64,000 bases of DNA from Motacilla alba alba (lineage: Eukaryota; Chordata; Aves; Passeriformes; Motacillidae), in NCBI RefSeq assembly GCF_015832195.1, contig NC_052016.1:82249047-82313046 (forward strand), read 5' to 3'. Positions 50,954 to 61,345 of this stretch are shown piece after piece (position 1 is the first letter of the stretch; each line of letters begins with the position of its first letter). The translations under genes were made by a program, and so were the position numbers. The notes under the pieces were generated by a model, which saw only the letters and a program-made list of their open reading frames with translations, was not told the origin of the DNA and searched no databases.

Positions 50954-53109
50954 GAAAAACATTTTTAGTATGTCAGCTCTCTTTCTCATTTTACTTATAA
51001 ATCTTATAGGTTGCCATTAGCCTTTAAAAGTAGGTCTCCAAATTTTCCAACATTATACTTCTCAAGTACACTGTTTAGTTTAAATAAAGTAAAAATCAAC
51101 AGGTTGGTAAAATGGAACATTTTTTGTCTCTAAACTGGATAATATAAAACTAGCTGGGAGAAAACATTTCATCGCATACAGCTCAGTGATGTTCACTAAC
51201 ATATAGGATATATTCTGAGTTTATTGAGTTAGGAGATAAAACTTGTAAGTCATTGCAACAGAGGGAATATTTTTATTCATCTTGTTGGAATCTGATCAGC
51301 AGAATATCTGCCAGATATTGAAAGAATTGTTTTTAAAATAGGAATAAAATACTCTCTAATCCTTAAGGTGCTGTAAAAAGAGTTCTGAATGCATCTGTTA
51401 ATGTTCTGGGCACATAATACAAAGAGTATTACTTTGTTTCTAATACATAATAAAAAAGAGGAAAGAACTAGAATGAAATTAATAAGAAGCAGGTGAGATA
51501 ATAAAATCAAGACACACAAAATTATTTCTGTGTCTCTTAGGAAAGTCCTGGAACTCCAAAGAATAGCACTATTATTTTATAACAACTGCATTTTGATTCC
51601 ATGTGTATTTTACATAACATTTGCAGAACAGCTTCAAAATCCTGTCCTCTGGTAATCTGTGATCTACAGTAGTTTTAAAAACTATATTAGTAAATGAGGA
51701 AATGCATACTGAGGACTGGCTTTATTACCTGAAAGTTAAGTATTTGTTGGAACTTACTGCTGTTAAGAGCAGTTTTTCTAAACCAGGGAATGAATTCTCT
51801 AAAGCCTGTATTTTTAAGCCTTTTTTTTTTCTCAATGTAGTGGTTGTTGCATTTGTATTGTATTAACAAACAACTGGGAGTAGTTACTGCTTTGTTCCCA
51901 GTGGATACTGAAAGTCCTTCCAATCTATTTGGAAGTTCCCTAGAAAAACAGGACAGGAAATTGACCTTATTTTCTGTCTTCCAACAAGATGCAATGCAAG
52001 TGGAAAAGTGTCATGGGAGGTATGATCCCGTAAGTCAGATATGCCTAGGTGTAAATGGGGGTTGTTGACATACTACTCTAGCAGTTCATGGTGTTATAAG
52101 TACAAAGAATAAATACTATTTTTTAACAATTTGTTTGTTACAGAAATATACCAAAATTATTCTAACAAAAAATATTGTACCACATATATAGTACCAATCT
52201 AAGCTAAAGATAAAACAATTTGGGCAATAGCCAGTTCTAATTGTCTTGAAGACTGCTAGCAATGAGGGGACTTCATTTGGACCCTGTAAGGCTGCAGAGT
52301 CTGACATTATCAGAAGGCTGTGTCATATTTTCTACTTGGCTTCTAACACTGTAAGTCACAGTGATAGAAAAAGTCACATTACATTTTCCCCGCTGTTTAA
52401 TCACCTGTAATTAATATCTTTAAAACTGCCTAGCAGTTCTTAACTTTTTGATGTACAAAATAGTTTAAAACACTGTTTAAGTTATTTGCTTTCTTGTATA
52501 ACTCCTGTCAGATTTTACATTACAAGTAATTAATAGATTTTTTTTTTTTTGCAAGCTCTACCTTTTGGCTTGTATATGAAGGATTGAATAAGAATACATT
52601 TGTTTATTTCAGAAAAATTATGGTCTGGTAGGAAACTCCTTTCTTTTGCTTATGTTACATTTTTGGACAATTTTTTATTTTGGGTTTTTTTGTTTTTTTG
52701 TTTTTTTTTTGTTTTGGTTTTCTTATCTGTGCTCTGAAGAATCAAAAGAAAATTAGTTAAAATTTCTTAGAGGCTGAGTGGTGATGGAAGGAACTTTAAT
52801 GACAATCATTATACACAGGGTATTCACATGGAGCACCTCGTAATGTTCAGGTCACACTTTAAAATACTGTTAAACTGGATCTTTACATTGAGTGCGTGTG
52901 TGTCTGTGTATTTAAAATTATTATAATAAATTTAATATTCCTTTAGTAACTGAAAGGTAGCATCAGTCCAAATTGATGGAAGTTTGTTAGAGTACTGCAC
53001 CACTGGTGCTGCTTACTTTTTCTCAAAGACAAAGGAAGAAAGAATGGATAGTTACTGACTAATGAAGAAAACCAATCTATGCCGAGAACATTTTACTGTT
53101 GGTACTTTG
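50954..53109. other. AT-rich unique sequence, no gene seen
   Basis: No exon or mobile element is recognised. A T-rich tract with spaced G bases lies at 52671-52722. Confidence 0.5.
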
Positions 53110-53390
53110 AATCATAGAAACATAGAATAATCTGAGTTGGAAGGGACCCACAAGGACCATCAAGTCCAACTCTTAGCCCTGCATAGAACATCCCCAAGAG
53201 TCACATCATGTGTCCAAAAGCATTGTCCAAATACTTCTTGAACTCTGTCAGGTTTATGCTGTGACCAGTACCCTGTGGAGCCTGTTCCAGTGTCCAAGGA
53301 CCCACTGGGAAAGAACCTTTTTCTAATATCCAGCCTAAACCTCCCTTGACTCAACTTCATGCTGCTTCCTCCAGTCCTGTCACTGGTCAT
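53110..53390 (-). mobile_element. CR1 LINE, 3'-end fragment
   Basis: A well-preserved minus-strand copy. The reversed tail 'atcatagaaacatagaataa' (53111-53130) is followed by 'gagttggaagggacccacaa' (53134-53153), 'aggaccatcaagtccaactc', 'cagcctaaacctcccttgac' (53331-53350), and ends at 'cctgtcactggtca'. It is among the least diverged CR1 pieces in the window. Open frames crossing it are antisense artefacts. Confidence 0.95.
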
Positions 53391-54117
53391 GGTTAAATAT
53401 CAGCTATGCAATCTGGAAAACAGAGCAATCCTCTAGGTGTTAAATCCATAGCAGCATGATTTTGTATATCCATGTTTCAAAATTACTTGGAGACAGTCAT
53501 TGGTTTTAGCACTTTTACATCATTAAACACTTTCACATCATGAAACACCACCTTAGAAGTAAACCATGGAAACTCCCAGTGGCTTTGTCTACAGAGCAAA
53601 CCTGGATGTTCATTTTAGAGCAGATAGTTATATTTGGACATAAATGCCGTCCTGTGCTGCTCAGTCATTTCAATGTGTTCTTCCTTGAGTTATCTTGTAC
53701 TCTTACACTTGGATGTCAATCAGTAGCATTGCTTTCACTGTCTCATTCCTTTCACAGTCATATAGGTTTGCTTGGCAGTCATAGAGACAAAATAGACCCT
53801 TTCAGAGGGTGATTATTCCTCCCAATTATTTTAGATATTTATCTTCAGATTGGATGAATCACACTCTGAAGGTGTATCTCTGTCTTTTTATAGCATTTAA
53901 AAAGCCTGATGATGGGTTTAAATTAGGTTATTATTTCATCAGCTGAATGTTTGGGGTCTTTTCCAGTGAAGGTAAAATAAGCCCAGATAGGAGTCATTAT
54001 ATCTAAAATCTGTTTGCAACCTTGTTGTTACATGCAGATGGAAAGATTACTTTGGCCACCACATGTCAGCTGGAAGTCGAAATGAACCTGCAGACTCTGC
54101 AAAAAGATGTGACTGTT
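53391..54117. other. Unique sequence, no gene seen
   Basis: No gene or recognised repeat was found. A 90-codon plus-strand frame (53540-53812) has no domain. Confidence 0.5.
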
Positions 54118-54171
54118 AAAAAAATTAATACCTGTCAATAAATGAAAAAAATTCATACCTTTCAATAAATG
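54118..54171 (+). repeat. 27-bp tandem duplication
   Basis: Two head-to-tail 27-bp units (54118-54144 and 54145-54171) differ at two positions. Each unit starts with a 7-A run and ends with caataaatg, so two AATAAA hexamers lie 27 bp apart. It is a local duplication of unknown consequence; the AATAAA motifs need not be functional. Confidence 0.93.
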
Positions 54172-55575
54172 TTTGTTTTAGAGTTCTAGTGATGATTAAA
54201 ACATAGATTTTCAAACTTCATCAAGTAAAAGATGAAGTCATCTTTCATTCAAGAATTGATTACAAAGTACTTTCTAAGACCTAGAAACTTTAAAAAAATA
54301 TTATATTTAGTTGCAATTTCTATTGTATCACAGATACTTATAACAATACTCTCTGATTCCTTTAGATTTCCAACTCCTCATCTTTTCACAACAGTTTTAT
54401 ACTCAGTTCTAAAAATTTATAGTCAGCCATTTTCGTGAGGCATGTAAAAAATAGCAAGTTTTATGACCCTGGCCTCAAAATTACTGCATTTGTATACCTT
54501 TGAGTATTTTTTTTCTTTTTGTGCACGTATTTTTTGGGACAACTTCTCATGTGAATTGTAGGATTTTTGTACTTTTAACTTTATATGGGAATATTTCTAT
54601 CTCCATATACTCTGTGTGGAAGTGAGACATTTGAAATATATAAAGACACTTTTAAAATACACTATTAAAATAGTTATGCTGTCATATTGAATATATCTTT
54701 ATCATATTTAAAAGTGAAATTTTGAAAAAAAGTCATGTTCTCTAACCTGGGCAGTTTTCTCAAGTGATCATTCATTGCATTTGCTATAGATCCAAGAGCT
54801 TGGTCACAAAACTAAGATATGAGATAGATGGTGACATGGAACCACACTGCAACCTTCCTAATTCAGGAAATTAAGGTACAAAACCATTACATTTAAAAAC
54901 AAAGAATAAAGAATATTTATTTTAAAATAATTCCTGGGTTTTGAGGGAGTGTTTACTGAGGAATCAAATGTAAATGGCACAGGTAAGGGACAGAAATGTG
55001 AGCTATGCTCTGACAGCAGTAAATGTGTGAATTATATAGGCAAGCATATATTACAGGCAGACTTGTTTATACTGGGATCCTGCTGAGTTAAGAATAGTCT
55101 CCTTCGTTTGGAGCCATCTACTCTTCCTACTGTATCTACCAGGAACCTAAGGAAAATGCTAGCATAATCACTCACTTTTCTGACAGCTACATTTATCTGA
55201 AGTAAGTCCTATCGTATATAAGAAACATACAAGGTTTTCTAAAGATAAAGAAAGCTGTAAATGTGTTCACATATCACTCAGTTACATAAATAATGACTTT
55301 TCCTTCCCTCGTTATTCTTATTCAGTTTTTAAATCCTCTAGAATATCTCAAACTCTGCAAAGTGTGTGTTGATTTTTTCCTCTATCCCCCATTGACAAGG
55401 AGCAGCCTAGATTTGCCCAGAAAGCTCTTGTCACTCATCTTCAAGCAGAAAAAAAGCAAGATAACTTGGAGTATAGTCATGAAAATCCCATGTCCAGAGT
55501 TAAAAAAACACCATGAGACAAGAGTACAGATGTTGCTAGATAAATTGGTTGCTTCCTTAACATTTTTCATTCTCA
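54172..55575. other. AT-rich unique sequence, no gene seen
   Basis: No gene or mobile element was found. Frames of 117 and 64 codons near 55.3-55.6 kb (opposite strands) have no domain; the longer one ends in a T-rich hydrophobic run caused by low complexity. Confidence 0.5.
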
Positions 55576-55634
55576 TGGTTTTTTTGTTTTTTTGGTTTTT
55601 TTTGTTTTTTTGGTTTTTTTTTTTATTTTATAAC
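55576..55634 (+). repeat. T-rich low-complexity tract
   Basis: T7-T13 runs separated by single or paired G bases. It reads as an expanded T/G simple sequence. A shorter similar tract follows at 55740-55786, just upstream of the TTCC repeat. Confidence 0.9.
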
Positions 55635-55832
55635 AGGTCTTTTTAACAGTGCTCCTTTCTGTATGTAGTACTCAAGGTATTAGAGCCAAAATTAATAAAA
55701 AAAATTTGTAGTTTTCTTCTTTTTGATTCCAGTGGGGGCTTTTTGGTTTTTTTTAAGTTTTTGTTTGTTTGATTGTTTGTTTTTTGTCAGGAGAACAGAA
55801 TACTTGGGTACCATTTGTCAATCTAGGCATAA

Positions 55833-56082
55833 TCCTTCCTTCCTTCCTTCCTTCCTTCCTTCCTTCCTTCCTTCCTTCCTTCCTTCCTTCCTTCCTTCCT
55901 TCCTTCCTTCCTTCCTTCCTTCCTTCCTTCCTTCCTTCCTTCCTTCCTTCCTTCCTTCCTTCCTTCCTTCCTTCCTTCCTTCCTTCCTTCCTTCCTTCCT
56001 TCCTTCCTTCCTTCCTTCCTTCCTTCCTTCCTTCCTTCCTTCCTTCCTTCCTTCCTTCCTTCCTTCCTTCCTTCCTTCCTTT
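55833..56082 (+). repeat. (TTCC)62 perfect tetranucleotide tract
   Basis: About 250 bp of uninterrupted TTCC repeat (GGAA on the minus strand). The phase is unbroken over the whole tract. Every frame across it is open, giving long FLPS-type (plus) or GRKE-type (minus) repeat peptides of 121-150 codons that are not genes. The tract is pure polypyrimidine/polypurine and could adopt triplex DNA. Its right edge joins directly to an LTR 3' end, see next entry. Array length in an assembly may be compressed or inflated. Confidence 0.98.
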
Positions 56083-56203
56083 TATTAAACTATTCTTATG
56101 CCAATCCACTAGTTTTTCTTGCTTTTGCTCTTCTAATTCTCTTCCCCATCCTGCTTGGGACAAGGGGACTGAGCAAGCTGCTGGCCAGGGTCAACCCACC
56201 CCA
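56083..56203 (+). mobile_element. LTR 3'-end fragment of an avian endogenous retrovirus
   Basis: Directly after the TTCC tract the sequence reads 'ttattaaactattcttatg' (56082-56100, overlapping the polyadenylation region), then 'ctcttctaattctcttcccc' (56128-56147) and 'gactgagcaagctgctggcc' (56168-56187), ending 'gtcaacccacccca' at 56203. This order matches the R/U5 end of common avian ERV LTRs on the plus strand, with a short deletion before 'ctggcc'. No U3 is recognisable upstream of the tract. Retroviral coding sequence is absent. Confidence 0.72.
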
Positions 56204-58479
56204 GTCTGCTATAGTCAATGAAGATCAGCAATATAAGGTGGGATTTAGTTTCCTGAATCTGCCATTCCAGGTGCCCTAAAGTATCTTATCTGTGCCCTGC
56301 TACTTCTCTAGAGGAGTATGCCATACCTCTGCTGTCATGTCTATCACATCCGGCTTTCCTTATCCATTCCCCCTCTTCCTATGATGCTGGGGCTTCTTTT
56401 TTTTGGTGGAACCTAAGAAAATAATAACAGGTGTGCACAGCACAGTTCAGAGAGCTACTCCTTCATCCCTAAAGTAGGTCACCTGAACATGGAGTCTTTG
56501 GGGTCCTTAGAGCCAATGAGCCTGGACACTGTGGTACGGTGCCAGACTTCAGATACGAAAAAGAAGCTGTGGTGACAGTCAAGCATGGCAAATTACACAG
56601 TGTGCCTCTATTAAAGAAATTGAATAGATCCCCAGATGCCCTTTGACTGTGATAGATGCACAGATAATTAGTGTATAGTCAACCTCCAGGCACTTTGATG
56701 TTGAATGCACAGAATTGAATCTAACCTTGTACATACTCACCATTCATCTAGGTTGAAGAGCTGGCTTTAGACTGCTTTTCATTATTTAATATTAGTTTTA
56801 AGGAGAGAATGGCTAGAATTAACCATGAGGTTTAAAAACTACTTTGCTAAGGCCTCTACAAGGAGAAACTCATAGCACTCTTTTTCATTGTGTGCTGATA
56901 TATGACAATATATACAGCATAATAAATTGGGAGAAAAAACCTGCAGAGGATGACATGATAACTATGCATATTTTATCTACATAATCTATGACTGTTCTCT
57001 GGGCCACAGAGTGATATTAAATTAATACATTAGAATTTACTGCTAAGATTCATAATGGAAGACTATTCAAAGTGTCTGCCCTTTGTTTAACAGTGCATTG
57101 AAATCTTTTACTTTAATTCAGATGAACAAAATAAAATCTCTTTAGAAAGGCAGATGAGAAGCATTGACATTGGTAATAGGTGAAGGGGTTATAATGGGAA
57201 AGTAAAATTTACTGGACTGCTTCTTTTTTTCCTAGAGAAAGTCCATGCTAAATGTATAGGTAGGAGAATATAAAACCAGGAAATTTTGAGAGGGAATGTG
57301 AGGGAGTAGGCAGAGGAAATAAGCACATTTATTAAAAGATCACAACAACACAGCTGAATAAAGAAATGTGTACAAGGGTGGTCATGGCAGAATTAACTCC
57401 TATCTTCCTGACAAGTAAACCAAATAGAGACGAGACAGTAGGAACCTAAAATTTTTATTCACCCCGTAGTCCAATCTGTACATGAGTAGTATGATAGTTA
57501 TAACCCAGAATCCCTTTAACTTTCTGAGGGCTAAAAGTATTCAGACCTAGTTAAGGTATGAGTATGTAATTCATTAAATAACATACCAGAGAAGATAAAG
57601 TGGTTTTTTGTTTGTTTTTTTTTTTTTATAAAAGCATATGATTTTTTACTCAAATTACCCAGAAAGAAGGAGGAAGAGATTTTTATGGGTGATGTGAAGC
57701 AAATAAAACATTAAAGCTCAGATGAAAAGTGAAAAAGTATGATACACTGGACAACAGAAACAGAAGTAAGCTGCAAAGCACATGACTGTGAGGAGATTAT
57801 ACAGGGAAACTGAAATTACAGAAGGATTTTCTTTAGTGAAAATCAAAACCTAGGAAGTTAATAATTTCATGTACACAAGAGTGGATTAGGCAAGCAAATT
57901 ACCATGTAAATGAGATGTTAAAAAAGAGACAAAAGCACAGAACACAGTGCTTATGTCTCTGTTATTATACAAATGACTAAATAGATGGGGTTCCAGACAG
58001 CCTTCCCTGAGGATTCATACAGAATCTGTTCATGGACTGAACTTTGATGGACTTGATTGCAGGCAAGACACAGTTTTCTTGGTCTTTTTAGTCAAGTGAC
58101 ATCAAAAGAAATTAACTCTTGAGCTGGATGTCATAGAGAAAAATATGAAGCCAAAACCAAGATGGCACTAAGCCAATGTCTGATTGTTTGGAATGCCTTT
58201 TTTGCTAGACAAAAATTTTAGCAGCATTTTTTCCTGAAGAAAAATTAAGCAACATTCATTATCTTTTTCCTCCAAAATACAATAACTGACTTTCTAGAAA
58301 ATAGACTTCATCTGTGGAAGGACAAAATATGTATTATTTAAAACACTTTAATTAGCTAGCTTGTCGTACTGTATGGTCTGTATTTCCATATTCAGTACTC
58401 AGAGCTTTTTGACCTTTGAAAATGTAGCTCATAATATATCACAAAACCTCTTGCAATAATTCAAACATTTTTGTGCCAT
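56204..58479. other. Unique sequence, no gene seen
   Basis: Moderately GC to about 56.6 kb, AT-rich beyond. No LTR end, CR1 tail or exon is recognised. A T-rich tract lies at 57603-57628. Confidence 0.5.
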
Positions 58480-58970
58480 TTGTTTCTTTGCTGTGTCCAT
58501 GTGTGTGCACTGGTAAATGTTAAAGTGTCTTCCTGTAAGGATAGCACTCGGATTTCATTCTCTGAAGTGTGTGAACAGATAGACGCTGCATTATGGTGGT
58601 ACTACTGACATTTCAATTCAGAGCCAAGGCCACCAACACTCTCAGCCCCTGCTGTTCTGTTAAATATTTGTCAGTGAAAAAGACTGAGGATTGCTTTTCA
58701 TATTTCTTGTACATGCTGAGCTACACCAAAGGCAAAATGTCAGGTAAAAACTAGTGCATAGCCTTTTTCTGATAGCAAAACTCTTAGCTTGCATATAGAG
58801 GCTGTGGCCTTTCAAGAATATGCTATCGCCATGTGCACTGTGATCCTTTAATTGAAAATCGGTGTAGGTAGATAATTGTGCAGATTAGAGACAGACCCAC
58901 AATGTGTGCCAATTATGCATGAAAAAAAAATTGAGACTTTGTATGACGAGGGGAATAAAATCAGGCTGAT
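58480..58970. other. Candidate conserved non-coding stretch
   Basis: About 490 bp of complex, repeat-free sequence with balanced composition, including an octamer-like ATTATGCAT at its right end (58912-58920). No coding frame is present. It is suggested as a conserved-element candidate purely by its texture compared with the surroundings; not confirmed. Confidence 0.22.
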
Positions 58971-59600
58971 ATAATCATAGTAGAGACAAACTTTCCACAT
59001 AACTCCCACATGAAATTAGAACTTGTAACTTTTAAGTGACACAGTGGGGGCTGGTTTATTGCTAATGCTTTTGAATAGGCCCTGCAGGGCTTGTTCACTT
59101 TTAGTTTCTTGGTAAGTACTTTGAGCATAAATGGAGCTTAAATGAACTGGCATGATAGACTCTCATTTCTGTAACACCTGTAAAATTTTCACTGTAGTCA
59201 TCTCCTGCTCTGTCTCGTCCTCTTGATAATCCTGTGTGTGACAGTGTAAAATTCAGAGACAGGATTTATTTGTTTATTTGTTTAAAAATCTGGAGGAAGT
59301 GGAAAACAGGAGTTTCGGAAAGCAAGTTATTTAGAAGTAGTAACCACAATCTGCTCAACAGACTGATAGCCTTCTAGTGAACAATTATGTTTTTACCAGC
59401 ATCCAGCATTTCAGCTAATCACACAAACTATTATCAATGCAGTCAGCCATACAAATCAAGCACAGATAACTGTGTCGATTTATGGCACTGATGGCATTCA
59501 TGGTTTGTGACATGACTGATATTAAAGTGGATAGGTATAAGTTATTCTTTTAAATTTCTTTATTTTTGAGATATTTTAATTATTTCCTTCATAAATAACT
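58971..59600. other. Candidate conserved non-coding stretch
   Basis: A further repeat-free stretch with no open frame. The part at 59400-59520, with spaced ATTA/TAAT cores and the block 'gtcgatttatggcactgatg' (59474-59493), looks least like neutral AT-rich DNA. A TTTG/TTTA low-complexity run lies at 59266-59286. Inference only. Confidence 0.2.
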
Positions 59601-60150
59601 TCCCTCCATCACCCACTCAAAGAAAAAATTATGGGTTTTTTCTTCTCAGTCTTATGGCAAGACAGATTTTAAGTGTCTGCTCTGTCAGGGAAGGATTGAG
59701 TGAGAAGCAATCTGAGAGTCTCACTGTGACAATTGGGAAAGCAGCTGTGTGTGAGACAGGTTTTGGGGGAAATGGAAAAATCCAGAGATTTGTTATGTTT
59801 CTCTTTGGCACAGTTTGAATGTGTATTTCTCTGCTTAGCTGGGGAAAGAAAGCTTTTTCTTCTAAACTTATGCTGTAATTTTGGGGATAAAGTTGGAAAA
59901 TTTTCTGATGCCAAGAAATATAAATTTCAGAATTTTCAGAATATTCCTTTATCATTAACCATAGTGAACCTCCAATCCATGTTGCATCATGCAGCTTTGT
60001 GGGAGATCGTCTCCAGTGCTTCAAAATTCTTCAGAGTGCCTATGACAGTGTATCTTTATTTCAGTGTTTCTGTTTTGCTAAAACAGAAAGGAGGCCATAG
60101 ACAGGGGAAACACACTTTAAATTTAATGCTTAATATGGTAACATCATGAT
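59601..60150. other. Region open on both strands, no gene called
   Basis: A 131-codon minus-strand frame (59629-60024) overlaps a 138-codon plus-strand frame (59733-60149). Neither has a domain, signal peptide or composition I recognise, and no splice context or promoter supports them. Mutually antisense open frames usually reflect local lack of stop codons. A pseudogene cannot be excluded. Confidence 0.35.
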
Positions 60151-61247
60151 TTTTAGTAATATAAAGTACATGATGTAAGTTGCTGACATAATCAGCCTCT
60201 GTACTGGAAACTAACACAATGGCTGAATTATTACAAATAATGAGTAATATGTTGAAGAAAAAACATGATGTTATTTTACATGTTAAAAAACTTTTGAAAA
60301 ATATAAAATTTTGCGTGAGTCTAAACCAGTTAAAATCTGGTATCACATTGTAATATTTGAAAGTTAACGAAATGTGAATATGAATATTATATGAATCACA
60401 GTGGAAGAATTTAAGAATAATGGGTTTGTATAACAGCGTTTTATTTTAGTTTAGAATACTTTGCTTTCATTTTATGAACTTATAAACTGCAACTGTTAAA
60501 CAAACCTGTGATTAAAGCATATTTTCCAGAGGACCATGATAGCTATCAGGTCCCCTTCACATAAATTGTTTATCACTCATTTCCTTCAGAGGTAGTTGTT
60601 TAAAACAAATAGACACAATGAATTATTGCCTAGCAAGGAAAAAATTTGTCATATGGTGCACCACACTGTTTTGTACACAGGCATTCATTTAAACAGACAT
60701 TATAAGATTTTAATGTGTCTTCTGAGAACAAGAGTGGTACATGTTTTTAGGTAGCATCAAAATAGCCTCACATTTTTTAAAACCTCATTATCATATCACT
60801 AAGCATTGAAATGCATATTTTTAGGTATTTCTGATTAATTCATAAACAATCTCTAGGATATTTACCTCGTTTTCAGAATCCAAGGAACAAAATTTTTCTA
60901 AGTTAAGGGCAATTACAACTGTGCAATATGTAGGTGAGAAAAAAGCACTCAAAGCCTCTGCTTATAATAATTTCCAATATGGTCCCAGTATGTGATTGCT
61001 TAATGGCTGTTTCACACCAAACCCCTCCCATTCCACTCTCAGTGTTTGTTTCTAATACACGCATTGGTGCAATGCTGTAATAACAGCAATTTTAAAGGAC
61101 CTACTTTTCATACATGATGTCCATGTGGCTGTGGTGCAACAAGACCATCTTCAGGGTGATAAATCTTAACAGAAACATAATAAATACCAATGTGCAAAAA
61201 GGAACCTCACATAATGTGGTTTGGATTGCCATTCCTTAATAAGATTC
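60151..61247. other. AT-rich unique sequence, no gene seen
   Basis: No gene or recognised repeat was found. Confidence 0.5.
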
Positions 61248-61345
61248 ATGGAATTGTTCAGTTTAGAAGAACCTCAGGAGCTCTTCAGTCCAACCTGCTC
61301 CAAGCAGTGCCAGCCCCAATGTCACACTAAGATTGTCAGGTCTTG
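61248..61345 (-). mobile_element. CR1 LINE, short diverged 3'-end fragment
   Basis: The reversed CR1 end is seen as 'catggaattgttcagtttag' (61248-61267) followed by 'tcttcagtccaacctgctcc' (61282-61301). Similarity fades within about 100 bp. It is a short, old, 5'-truncated copy. Confidence 0.7.

Noticed and set aside
55723..56221. Long open frames (121-150 codons, both strands) encoding repeating FLPS or GRKE peptides
   Set aside because: They are translation of the perfect TTCC microsatellite, which has no stop codon in any frame.
59629..60149. Overlapping 131- and 138-codon frames on opposite strands
   Set aside because: No domain or splice signals are recognised and the frames are mutually antisense; kept only as an unresolved region.
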